Positions 35,844-45,700 of a DNA stretch of 64,000 bases are shown one piece after another. Within the stretch, counting starts at the first letter, position 1; every line of letters starts with the position of its first letter. The stretch covers positions 1,753,165-1,817,164 of the forward strand of contig NZ_CM001437.1 of assembly GCF_000243275.1 (NCBI RefSeq), read 5' to 3'. The DNA is from Myroides odoratus DSM 2801 (GTDB lineage Bacteria > Bacteroidota > Bacteroidia > Flavobacteriales > Flavobacteriaceae). The translations under genes and the position numbers were made by a program. Under the pieces are notes generated by a model. The model was not told where the DNA came from. It made no database searches and was given only the letters and a program-made list of their open reading frames with translations.

Positions 35844-36746
35844 TTAACTAAAAGCGACAGTCACCTGATTGTCTTGTGCTTCTAGTTCAACAATAGTGCC
35901 TAATTTTAACGCCCAATTAGAAGCGCCATGTCCAGCTGGAAAATTAAATACGACCGGATAGTTGTAGTCTTGCACTGCATCCAGAATGATTTCTTGTGCA
36001 TTATAACCAAACGGAATTGAATTATCGTGCATATCAGTCATTCCCCCTACAACAAGACCTGCCAACTCTTGTAGCATTCCATTTCGCTTGAGGTTATGCA
36101 TCATGCGATCTACATGATATAAGTACTCATCCAAATCTTCTATAAATAAAATTTTCCCCTTGGTTTCAAGACTAGAAACAGAGCCCAATAAACTATAGAG
36201 AATAGAAAGATTCCCGCCTACAATTTCCGCCTTAGCTTTTCCGTTTCTATTACCTGGAGCCGCAGAAATGGCATAAGATAAAGGCAAACCAAATAACGCC
36301 TTATACAAGGAAGTTTTAGATTCTTCTTTGGCTAAGGGAACACTGAATGCCATAATCCCGTGAATGGTAGCTATCCCCAAGTTATGCACATGACTGTGTA
36401 GGGTCGTTACATCGCTGAACCCAATCATCCACTTTGGCTGTTGCGCCAACGATGAAAAATCAATCGCATCGATGATGCGCACCGTTCCATAGCCTCCTCT
36501 AGCACACCAAATCGCTTTGATTTCGGGATCTTTTAGTTGCGCATTAAAATCTGCAATTCGCTCAGCATCTGTACCTCCTAACTGAAAATTATCTAAACCA
36601 ATCGTTTGCCCTAAAACTACTTGCAATCCCCAAGACTCTAAAAGAGCCACGGCAGGTTTCGCTTCTTCGATTGAAAATTTTCTAGCGGTACAAACGATTG
36701 CTACTTTATCGCCTTTTTGTAAATAGGGAGGGATTGTATAACTCAT
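35844..36746 (-). CDS. ldcA: LD-carboxypeptidase (muramoyltetrapeptide carboxypeptidase, S66 family)
   Basis: A 300-residue cytoplasmic serine peptidase that removes the terminal D-alanine from recycled murein tetrapeptides. The nucleophile is S111 in WMIGFSDVTTLH; the catalytic Glu lies in LFIEDLDEYLYHVDRM (near 205) and the His in FPAGHGASNWALKLG (near 275). The oxyanion-region CARGGYGTVR precedes the serine. The length is normal. It follows dinB by 17 bases. Confidence 0.92.
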   Translation of the reverse strand: MSYTIPPYLQKGDKVAIVCTARKFSIEEAKPAVALLESWGLQVVLGQTIGLDNFQLGGTDAERIADFNAQLKDPEIKAIWCARGGYGTVRIIDAIDFSSLAQQPKWMIGFSDVTTLHSHVHNLGIATIHGIMAFSVPLAKEESKTSLYKALFGLPLSYAISAAPGNRNGKAKAEIVGGNLSILYSLLGSVSSLETKGKILFIEDLDEYLYHVDRMMHNLKRNGMLQELAGLVVGGMTDMHDNSIPFGYNAQEIILDAVQDYNYPVVFNFPAGHGASNWALKLGTIVELEAQDNQVTVAFS

Positions 36747-36763
36747 GGTGACTATATTCAGAT

Positions 36764-37837
36764 TTAAAAATCAAAGCGCAGCTGTACAGCTACGGGTTTC
36801 TTCGCTACTTTAATATTGTTTAAATTACTCAAAGATACGCCAATCAGACGCACTGAGTTTTGCAATTTTTCTTGGTAGAGCAATTCTTTTGCACAATCTA
36901 GGATAATTCCTGCATCGGCAATAAAATAGGGAAACGTTGTACTTCGCGTTTGCTGTACAAAGTCGGCATACTTTATTTTCAAAGTAACTGTTTTACCTGC
37001 TAGCCCTTGTTTTCGCAAACGCAAACTCAATTCTTCTACAATATGCGCCAGTTTATTTTCCAAATACACTTCAGAACTCAAATTTTCATCAAAGGTACGT
37101 TCGGTTCCCACAGATTTGGTCAATCGATCTGGGCTAACGGGAGAATTGTGAATCCCGCGAACAATGTAATAGTACGCCTTTCCTGCTTTACCAAAATGCT
37201 CTTCTAGAAAATCGATGGATTTCGCCTTCAAATCACGTCCTGTAAAAATACCGAAATGATACATGCGATCTGCAGTCTTCTTACCAATCCCAAAAAACTT
37301 TTTTATTTCTAGGGCCTCTAAAAATGCTTCTACTTCTTCGGGGTTAATGGTCTTTTGTCCATTCGGCTTATTGTAATCGCTGGCCACTTTCGCTAAGAAC
37401 TTATTGATTGAAATTCCTGCTGAGGCTGTTAATTGGGTGCGTTCAAAAATCTTTTGTCTGATTTCCTGTGCAATTAAGGTAGCACTAGGGCAACCTATTT
37501 TATTTTCTGTTACATCTAAAAAAGCTTCATCCAATGCGAGAGGCTCAACCAGATCCGTATATTCATGAAACACCTGGCGAATTTGTCTTGAAATCTCCTT
37601 ATAGCGATCAAAACGAGGAGGTACAAAGATCAGGTGAGGGCATTTCTTTTTCGCCAATATTCCACTCATTGCACTTCTTACACCATACTGACGCGCTTCA
37701 TAACTCGCTGCAGCAACTACTCCTCTTTCGCTACTTCCACCCACGACAATAGCCTTCCCTCTTAATTCGGGATTATCTAATTGTTCTACCGAGGCGTAAA
37801 ACGCATCCATATCAATATGTATGATCTTTCGATTCAT
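36764..37837 (-). CDS. dinB: DNA polymerase IV
   Basis: A 357-residue Y-family translesion polymerase. Catalytic acidic residues are visible in HIDMDAFYASVEQLDNPELRG (Asp8) and LALDEAFLDVT (Asp-Glu, about 103-104). SAGISINKFLAKVASDYNKPNGQ and the FFGIGKKTADRM helix-hairpin-helix follow, and the little-finger domain covers about 235-345. A beta-clamp-binding end is plausible in the C-terminal LRFDF. Divergent from the CPA2 antiporter gene; no SOS-box assignment could be made. Confidence 0.94.
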   Translation of the reverse strand: MNRKIIHIDMDAFYASVEQLDNPELRGKAIVVGGSSERGVVAAASYEARQYGVRSAMSGILAKKKCPHLIFVPPRFDRYKEISRQIRQVFHEYTDLVEPLALDEAFLDVTENKIGCPSATLIAQEIRQKIFERTQLTASAGISINKFLAKVASDYNKPNGQKTINPEEVEAFLEALEIKKFFGIGKKTADRMYHFGIFTGRDLKAKSIDFLEEHFGKAGKAYYYIVRGIHNSPVSPDRLTKSVGTERTFDENLSSEVYLENKLAHIVEELSLRLRKQGLAGKTVTLKIKYADFVQQTRSTTFPYFIADAGIILDCAKELLYQEKLQNSVRLIGVSLSNLNNIKVAKKPVAVQLRFDF

Positions 37838-37942
37838 CTCAAGGCTAATTGGGTCAAAATTAATTGAAAAAATTCAGTTTATATTCCTAAAAAAAATATC
37901 GTTTTTTTTTAACTTTTCTATGCAAATCAAAGCTGTATTACG

Positions 37943-37950
37943 TAAATTTG
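37943..37950 (+). promoter_or_regulatory. -7 promoter box of the CPA2 antiporter gene
   Basis: TAAATTTG, perfect TAnnTTTG, about 100 bases upstream of ATG 38051, implying an untranslated leader of about 95 bases. Confidence 0.5.
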
Positions 37951-38050
37951 TATGTATTTCAAATACTTTTTGAGTAAGTATGCGTTATTTCTAACAAACA
38001 AACGTTATAGTTATCATACTGTTATTTAATTCAAAAAATACAATCATAAA

Positions 38051-39916
38051 ATGAATGATTTTTTAGCACAGGCCTTTATTTTTTTATTTGCCGCAGTAAT
38101 TTGTGTTCTCATTTCTAAGAAACTAGGAATGGGATCTGTCTTAGGCTATTTATTTGCCGGAGTTTTAATTGGGCCTTTTGTTTTAGGGTTTGTTGGAAAA
38201 GATGGAGCTGATATTATGCATGCAACCGAGTTTGGAGTTGTCATGATGTTGTTTCTTGTTGGGCTTGAACTCGATCCCAAGGAGTTTTGGAAAATCCGGA
38301 AAGAAATTATTGGACTAGGAACCGCCCAGGCATTAGGTACCACCCTTATCACCACAGCGGTTTGTTACTTTGCTCTCAATCTCGGAATAGGGACTTCTAT
38401 TACTATTGGATTTGTGGTAACCATGTCCTCTACGGCTATTATTTTACAGACCATTTCTGAAAAAGGGCTTAATAAATCGAATGTAGGGAAATCGAGTTTT
38501 GCGGTATTGCTCTTCCAAGATATTATGGTGATTCCTGTTATGGCACTGATTCCGCTATTGGCTGTTTCTAAAAAAATACCGATTTCAACCACACATAGCA
38601 GCATGCTTGATGGGCAACCCGTGCTCATGAAAACCATGGCTATTTTAGGGGCTATCACTGTTATTTTCTTGGTTGGAAACTATATTGTTAATCCGCTTTT
38701 TAAATCTGTAGGGCGTTTACAAATACGCGAAATTTATACTGCTTCTGCTTTACTACTCGTCATTGGTGTATCGCTATTGATGCAACAAGTAGGACTGAGT
38801 CCTGCATTAGGAGCGTTTATTGCGGGTGTAGTTTTAGCGAACAACCCTTATAAACATCAATTAGAAAGCGATATTGAACCGTTCAAGGCTCTCTTGCTCG
38901 GTATCTTCTTTATTGCAGTAGGATCTACCATTAACTTTGGTATCATCGCTGCGGAGCCACTTATCATTCTTTCGTTGTTAGTAGGTTCTATGGCAATCAA
39001 AGCGATTGTTTTATTTGCTATCGGTAAGTGGAAAAAATTCCCGAAAGATCAATCGTTCCTCTTCGCTATTTTACTTTCTCAAATTGGAGAATTTGCCTTT
39101 GTAATTTTAGCCTTAGGAAAAACCATTAATATCATTGACCAAACGTGGTATGACTACCTCTTGGCAACAACCGCCTTATCTATGGTAGTAACGCCTATTT
39201 TAATGTTGTTAAACGAAAAGTGGATTAGCCCTTATTTAGGATTAACTCCTTCGGCTAAGAATGATCAGCCGTATGATGATTTATCTCACATCAGTGCGGA
39301 TAAAAAGATCATCATCGCTGGATTTGGAGACTTTGGAAATACAATTGGGCGTTTATTACAAGCGAATGACATTCCTACTTTAGTATTGGACAACGATGCG
39401 GAGCGTGTTGATCACTTGCGCAAATTAGGCTTTAATGTGTACTATGGGGATGCTACATCCATCAATATTTTAAAATCTATTGGTGTAGAAAAGGCCGATT
39501 ATGTTATTGCGGCTATGGATCCGCCAGATGTGAACCAACACTTAGTTGAAATACTACACAAAAACTTCCCTGATGTTGAAGTCATCATTCGCGCTAAAAA
39601 CAGAAAGAATGCGTACGAGTATTTACAAGATGGCTTTACGGAAGTCTATCGTGAAAACTTCTTTACGGCTGTTTACGTTGGATCAGTGATGCTAGAGAAA
39701 TTGGGATTAAGCCATGAAGATGCGAGAACACAAAGTGAGCTATTCATCCGAAGTGACCGTGCTTCCTTGAGAAAATTGGCCAAAAACATTCACAATTTAG
39801 AAGATTACATCACAGTATCTCGACTGGAGTTTGAGCAGCAATCTAACTTATTAAAAGAAAGTTTGCGTCAGAAAAGAGAAACAAAAGACACAGACACTAC
39901 AGATACTACCGAATAA
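38051..39916 (+). CDS. Monovalent cation:proton antiporter-2 (KefB/KefC-like)
   Basis: A 621-residue inner-membrane protein. Residues about 5-385 form a 12-13-helix CPA2 exchanger domain with GYLFAGVLIGP, MMLFLVGLELDP and LSPALGAFIAGVVLAN. Residues about 415-535 are a cytoplasmic TrkA-N (RCK) domain with the nucleotide-binding GFGDFGNTIG and VLDNDAERVDHLRKLGFNVYYGDAT segments. The end is a charged helix. Such proteins exchange K+ (or Na+) for H+ and are gated through the RCK domain, in E. coli by glutathione adducts. No ancillary KefF/KefG gene is next to it. Confidence 0.93.
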   Translation: MNDFLAQAFIFLFAAVICVLISKKLGMGSVLGYLFAGVLIGPFVLGFVGKDGADIMHATEFGVVMMLFLVGLELDPKEFWKIRKEIIGLGTAQALGTTLITTAVCYFALNLGIGTSITIGFVVTMSSTAIILQTISEKGLNKSNVGKSSFAVLLFQDIMVIPVMALIPLLAVSKKIPISTTHSSMLDGQPVLMKTMAILGAITVIFLVGNYIVNPLFKSVGRLQIREIYTASALLLVIGVSLLMQQVGLSPALGAFIAGVVLANNPYKHQLESDIEPFKALLLGIFFIAVGSTINFGIIAAEPLIILSLLVGSMAIKAIVLFAIGKWKKFPKDQSFLFAILLSQIGEFAFVILALGKTINIIDQTWYDYLLATTALSMVVTPILMLLNEKWISPYLGLTPSAKNDQPYDDLSHISADKKIIIAGFGDFGNTIGRLLQANDIPTLVLDNDAERVDHLRKLGFNVYYGDATSINILKSIGVEKADYVIAAMDPPDVNQHLVEILHKNFPDVEVIIRAKNRKNAYEYLQDGFTEVYRENFFTAVYVGSVMLEKLGLSHEDARTQSELFIRSDRASLRKLAKNIHNLEDYITVSRLEFEQQSNLLKESLRQKRETKDTDTTDTTE

Positions 39917-39920
39917 ATAC

Positions 39921-39953
39921 AAAAAGGGAGAGGCCAATGACCTCTCCCTTTTT
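39921..39953. terminator. Terminator between the convergent antiporter and SpecificRecomb genes
   Basis: AAAAAGGGAGAGG and its exact complement with a 7-base loop and T run. Confidence 0.9.
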
Positions 39954-39969
39954 TATTTCACAGATGTGA

Positions 39970-42042
39970 TTACTTTTTATCTGGTGTTTTTTCCGTTGCT
40001 ACCTCAACCGTATTTCCTGTTGGAATAAAGAATTCCATTGGAAAGCTTTTGAAGTATTTCAATACAGCCACAGCCAGTTCTCTCGTCTCCTTAAATGGAA
40101 TATTTCGAGAGCGGAAAGCCAATAGAATAGATAGACCGAAACTCACAATAAAGTTCATAAATCCAATCAACCACATTCCGATAAATGCCCATACTAGAAG
40201 TGACGTTGGTGCTTCAAATCCTGATCCATAGAATCCGATGGCGATATTTCCACTGACAAATGTAATGTGTCGAATGTCTATATCTAAACCGATGAAGGTT
40301 CCAATAGCCCCACAAGTACCCATAAATAGACCGAAACAAATATTCGAAGCAATACCTGGCCATTTGGTATCTACCCAGTTGGCGATTTTTGTTGAACGTT
40401 GAATTCCAAAATTATATTTCAACCAAGGGTGTTCTTGAATGCGGTAAAAAACGCGGTTGTGTTTATTTCTGTTGGATACATTTCCAGAGATAATACCTGA
40501 AAGGAATAAGAAAATACCAGCAATACCAGCGTGAAACAATGCTTTTGATTCGATTGGATCAGCGTCAACAAGCATACCTCTCCATTCTTTTTGAGCGAGG
40601 TTTACATCAAAGACAGAATCAAATCCCCACATCAGTAATAATGCAATTGGAAAAGCTAAAATTACGTTTCCAATGAAGGCGATAAACTGAGAGCGCACTA
40701 ATCGCGCAAATAATTTAGCAAAGCCAATGTGTTTATTTGCACTATCTACATGTTGTTTTTGTCCGTCTTCAATTGCTTTAATGATCGCAGCAGCTGTCAT
40801 TGCAGGTTGCTTCGTTGCTAATGTAAAGCCTAATAGATAGATTAAACAGAATCCTAAAGCATAATTCAAACTATACAACATAGCATGACCAAAAATACTG
40901 GCATCTAGCTTATGTGCTAATAGCTTAAGGATACACATAAAACCAACCACAATACCAGCCCCCATGGATCCTCTAAACATATGCCAGTACTCCCCTGCGG
41001 TTTTGGTTATGTAGTGTTCTCCTGTTTTGGCTGTGTGCTGTGTAATTTCATAAGAGATCAATTGCGTACTTTCCTTAATTAATCCCGATACGTTGTATTT
41101 ATAACAGTTGTATCCGATTAATTTACGCGCCAATTGAATTGTATTTTGTTTCTGTTCTAAGGCGGTATCTTCTCCTTCAATAATGATGAGTGAAAGCAAA
41201 ACGTCAACGCGCTGCAATTGCTGTCTTAAACGCAATAAACTTTGGTTGACCTTAATCGAAATTCCATATTTGGAACTGTTCTTGAAGGCCTGGTTGACAA
41301 AATCTAAACACTGTTTATGAAAGATTTTAATTTGCTTGCAGTTGATATCACTAGGCGTCAAATAGCTGATATTTCCTTTTAGGATGCTGGAAGCCACTTC
41401 CATAAACTCTTTCTCTAAAGCTAAAAATGGGCTTTCAAAATGAGAATATTCTGGCACCATGCTAATAATCGAACTCTCCATCGCTCTACCACTCATGCGT
41501 TGTGTGATTAGACCAATAGAGTTCAACAACTCGCCCATGACAGACTCGTCAGAAATATTAGTAAAGATGTCCATGAAGTTCAACTGATCGAATAGTTCTA
41601 ACAGTTGTTCTTCTGGTATCAAATCAACCCATGCGGCATCTGTATGCTTGTGAAACACTTGGTTTAACACATACTCATAGGTATCTTTTTCGGGTTGATA
41701 CGGTAAAACTTTAGCCCATAAACGCTTTTTAACTTCGTAGAAGAAGTCAGAATCTTGTAAAATTCCCGCATCTGAAATCATACGGCTGAAACGTCTATTT
41801 GAAAGGATTTCTTTCAAATATTCAATCAAGGCTAATCGTTCGACTTCGTGGGTTTTTAAATAAGATGTAAAAGAATCTATGGAAACTCGATTTGTTTTTT
41901 TTATATTTCGCGGTCGAAAAATATGTACAAGATCGACTAAAAATGAAATATCTTCACTTGTATATATTTTACCATCAACTACATATTTATTAAAAAGCTC
42001 CTCAATTCCTTGAGGTGATTGCAATATGTATCTTAATTTCAT
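39970..42042 (-). CDS. SpecificRecomb (PF10136)-family membrane protein
   Basis: A 690-residue protein. Its first 340 residues are soluble and helical; the remainder has about seven to eight hydrophobic helices between residues about 355 and 655 (for example GAGIVVGFMCILKLLAHKL and HAGIAGIFLFLSGIISGNVSNRN). This layout and the GIISGNVSNRNKHNRVFYRI and GFYGSGFEAPTS segments match the family named 'site-specific recombinase' after a gonococcal protein. The multi-helix membrane topology makes DNA recombination doubtful and the true function is unknown. Divergent from the CYTH gene. Confidence 0.78.
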   Translation of the reverse strand: MKLRYILQSPQGIEELFNKYVVDGKIYTSEDISFLVDLVHIFRPRNIKKTNRVSIDSFTSYLKTHEVERLALIEYLKEILSNRRFSRMISDAGILQDSDFFYEVKKRLWAKVLPYQPEKDTYEYVLNQVFHKHTDAAWVDLIPEEQLLELFDQLNFMDIFTNISDESVMGELLNSIGLITQRMSGRAMESSIISMVPEYSHFESPFLALEKEFMEVASSILKGNISYLTPSDINCKQIKIFHKQCLDFVNQAFKNSSKYGISIKVNQSLLRLRQQLQRVDVLLSLIIIEGEDTALEQKQNTIQLARKLIGYNCYKYNVSGLIKESTQLISYEITQHTAKTGEHYITKTAGEYWHMFRGSMGAGIVVGFMCILKLLAHKLDASIFGHAMLYSLNYALGFCLIYLLGFTLATKQPAMTAAAIIKAIEDGQKQHVDSANKHIGFAKLFARLVRSQFIAFIGNVILAFPIALLLMWGFDSVFDVNLAQKEWRGMLVDADPIESKALFHAGIAGIFLFLSGIISGNVSNRNKHNRVFYRIQEHPWLKYNFGIQRSTKIANWVDTKWPGIASNICFGLFMGTCGAIGTFIGLDIDIRHITFVSGNIAIGFYGSGFEAPTSLLVWAFIGMWLIGFMNFIVSFGLSILLAFRSRNIPFKETRELAVAVLKYFKSFPMEFFIPTGNTVEVATEKTPDKK

Positions 42043-42122
42043 TTAAAAATATATTTTTTTCTTAACAGTTGAATAGAAATGACTAAAACTTGGCATAAAT
42101 TTACGCCTTTATTTTATATCCT

Positions 42123-42593
42123 ATGATTGAAATCGAAAGAAAATTTCTTACCAAACGTACAAATTTTGAAACTTTGGCGCATTCGAAAAACACGATTGCA
42201 CAAGGATACCTCAATAGTGATGCGGAACGCACAGTTCGCATTCGCTTAAAGAATGACAAGGGTTATATTACCATCAAGGGAAAAAGTAACGCTGCAGGAA
42301 CCTCTCGTTTTGAATGGGAAAAAGAAATCGACTTCAAAGAAGCAGAAGCTTTATTAGCCTTATGTGAAGACCATGTTATTTCGAAAACGCGCTACCTTAT
42401 TCCTGTCGGGCGTCACACCTTTGAGGTGGATGTCTTTCACGGTAAAAATGAAGGACTTATTGTAGCTGAAGTGGAGCTTCAGGATGAAAATGAAAGTTTT
42501 GAAAAACCAGATTGGTTAGGCGAAGAGGTTACAGGGCAATTGGAATATTACAATTCCTATTTATCCAATCATCCTTTTACTACTTGGAAATAA
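42123..42593 (+). CDS. CYTH-domain protein (probable inorganic triphosphatase)
   Basis: A 156-residue beta-barrel tunnel enzyme. The ExExK signature is MIEIERKF at the very start; other tunnel residues are in TVRIRLKNDKGYITIKGK, RFEWEKEI, KTRYLIPVGRHTFEVDVF and LIVAEVELQDENE. Small CYTH proteins of this size usually hydrolyse tripolyphosphate or related triphosphates, with class IV adenylate cyclase as a less likely alternative. It is a single-gene unit ended by a terminator. Confidence 0.92.
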   Translation: MIEIERKFLTKRTNFETLAHSKNTIAQGYLNSDAERTVRIRLKNDKGYITIKGKSNAAGTSRFEWEKEIDFKEAEALLALCEDHVISKTRYLIPVGRHTFEVDVFHGKNEGLIVAEVELQDENESFEKPDWLGEEVTGQLEYYNSYLSNHPFTTWK

Positions 42594-42627
42594 AAGACGA
42601 GGTATTTTCGTCTTGCCTATAAAAAGT

Positions 42628-42660
42628 AAGCCCCTATTGATGCTCAATCAATAGGGGCTT
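42628..42660. terminator. Terminator between the convergent CYTH and adhesin genes
   Basis: AAGCCCCTATTGAT (42628-42641) and its exact complement (42647-42660) with a 5-base loop. Confidence 0.9.
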
Positions 42661-42710
42661 CTTCACTAAGAAATCAACAATTTAAAAGAAACAACACGAA
42701 GTCATCTAGT

Positions 42711-45700
42711 TTATCTATTTATTTGAATCCATCCTGTACGCATTTTAGCATTGGTTACTACCACATAGTAATACGTACCTGAAGGCAAATTATTTCCTCT
42801 TTTGTCTTTACCTGAAAACTCATCGGTATAATATCCATTGAAGTTAAATACTTCAATTCCGTTTCTATTGTAAATTTTCAGATTCGTTACTCCATAGTTT
42901 GATAGATCTAAACGATCATTAATCCCATCCCCATTTGGTGAAAATCCTTTCGGCAATGGACATTCTTCATACGTGACACGGAAACTAGATTGGTCTGTAC
43001 AATCTACCTTACCTTTACTCGATTTCGAATAGATATAGATCACCTGATCTACTAAAATCTGTTCTCCAGGTTGTAATTCACGTCCCTGTCCGTCTGGTTC
43101 TGTAAAGTACTTGTTTCCTCTTGGCAATAGCGGCAAGCTATAAAGTTCACAGTACATCACTTGATCTTCAATCTCAAAGGCAGGAATAAATTCCAGAATT
43201 TCGATCGTCAATTTACTTTGATACGCACATCCTTCTTTCACCCCATAAACATACAATTGATGCTTTCCTACGTTCTCAAATATATCGCCACCTTCCCAAC
43301 GCTCTCCTTTTCCATAAGGCTCTGTATAGTATGCTTCTCCTTCTGCTAATTCAGGCAGTACGTAGCTTTGACAAGCGAGAATAGGCTCAACAGTTGTTGC
43401 AGTCAATATTGTATTGACAACTAAAGAAAAACTACTGTAGGTGAAACAATGTGTGTATTTGTCCTCTAGTTTCACATATATTTCCGTTGGTTCTACCGCC
43501 GTTGTTGTATACGTTGTAGGCAGACTATTGATATTAGCTAATAAATCTTCCTCCGAAGCAAAATAGGTAACCAGTAAATCTTTCGCTTGTAAAGATCCTA
43601 TGACCTGTTTATCATTTTGAGCTAGATCATACGTATAGGCAAATCCAGGTTCTCTATGACAAGCATCTAAATTCATTGGTTTTGTTATCTGAGGTTTCTC
43701 TTTAATAAAGCGGAATTCTTTATCAATAATTTGCTCATTCCCATTACAATGTAGATACGTAATACGCCCTGTATAGGTTACTGATTGATCAATATTTACA
43801 TTAATATCTTGCTGTTCCGTCAAGAATTCTCCATCTTTTAACCAGCTAAATGTAGCGATTGATTCTCCACTTGGTACAAAACGCCAAGCCTCATTCGCTG
43901 CTGTCCATGTTCCCACATTTCGATTTGGAGGAACGACAGCTGCAGTTCCCGTTGCATTTTGAATTCCAACTACACCTAATCCGCCGTTGAAATTTGAACA
44001 ACTCGGTCTATTTTTAATATACACCTCAATAATATTTGTGCCTTCGTAAAGTACAATTTGAGATGTTTGCGTAGTTCCGTCCACATCATTAGCATCATAT
44101 GGACATCGAGCTGCATCAAATAATCCTAAATGATAAATATTAAAGACCAAAGCACGACAAGGGAAAGTTCCTAACACTTGGTAATTAATAGAATAATCAG
44201 CTGGTGAATTACGTGGGTACAAATCTTGCATCACACCAAAAATCGTATTGACATAAGGTATAGTACTTGCATTTGAACTATTCGTCGGCAATTGTACCGT
44301 TGGATTCATCGAATATCCCGAAGAAGAATTCGGGCTATATAGTCCATTTTCGGTATGTCCTTTTACACTAAATGTAATCATCCCATTAGTTCCAATCAAC
44401 ACTTTGTCATAAGACTTGCCATAAAAACAAAAATCAAAACCTAAATCAATCACATGAGACCAATAATCATCTTCCGTTAATGGAATTAAATCTCCTCCAA
44501 CAAATGGGAAAGGAGGTTTGTATTCAATGGCTTCTACAGTATAATCAGAAGTATCTTTGATATCAAAGTAGCTTGCCTTTAAATCAAGGTTTACGCTTTC
44601 ATCGTCACAAATAACATAACTTCCGTCTTCTGTTTGTGGCAAATCAATCGGCTCTACTTCAATATTAGCACATCCCGGTGGGTTAAAAATATTAAATAAT
44701 ACAGCAGGACTCCAAGTTCCTTGTTCACTATCCGAACAAATCGCGCGTACATAAACATGGTAGAAAGCGCCTTCAACGGCATCCCTGAATACATATCTCG
44801 GTGTATTCTCTACTCTAATTCCTGCATTTAATGGCGTTGGATCAGGCTGATTTGATTCTACAATATAAACCTCCCATTGCTGTTCTTGACCAAGAGGTGT
44901 CCACGTAATTTCAATATTGGATGAATTTGAAATTCTGACCGCTTGGACGTCAATCACATCTTTACAAGTAAAAGGTTTAATCCATAAATTATCAATCGCT
45001 GCAGGTGGTTGTTCTCCACTGCGATTATCTTGTTTCCATTCGAAGACAATGCGAACATCTTGTCCTGCGAAAGCACTAATATTCATTCGGGTTTGGAATC
45101 GCTGAAATTCTCGACTATTAAAGAAGCCTCGTTCATCGATAGCCACTGCCTGATTTGAGCTAGCAACACTTACCCCCGCTTCTGGGATATATGATAATGG
45201 AACAATCCAAGCCTTTACAAAATCTACTCCCACATTTTCTCTTGCTCTACTATCATATTGCTGTTCTCCTTGAGAACGCCAATCAAAACTAATTTCCAAT
45301 TGCTCTAGGTTGGCAGGAATATGAATGTTTTTATACGCATGTACAATTTGATTTTTATTGAAGGTGTATTTGTTACTCACCCCATTGTCATTTGAAATAT
45401 ACAAGGCTTTATTTCCGCCATTATTCACTGCATTTCCTATCACCCATTGATTCGGTAATGCATGTGTAACACCAATTTCCAATGTGTCTTCAAAATCTTC
45501 ATAATACGGTAAAGGATTCACCGAAACCAAAGGCGTTGTAGCAATAAAAGGTCCCGTCCATAAACTTGATTCCCCTTGGCTACACGCCGATCGTATCCAA
45601 ACATAATACATCGTACCTTCCTCTAAATTCGCAAACGTATAATTCGTTTCGGTCGTTGTATGAGTTGGAACTGTTGTTTCGTTCGCTCTTATATTCTGAT

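Noticed and set aside
39970..42042. Mobile-element recombinase, as the family name 'site-specific recombinase' suggests
   Set aside because: The protein has many membrane helices, no recombinase catalytic motif that I can see, and no flanking repeats or mobile genes.
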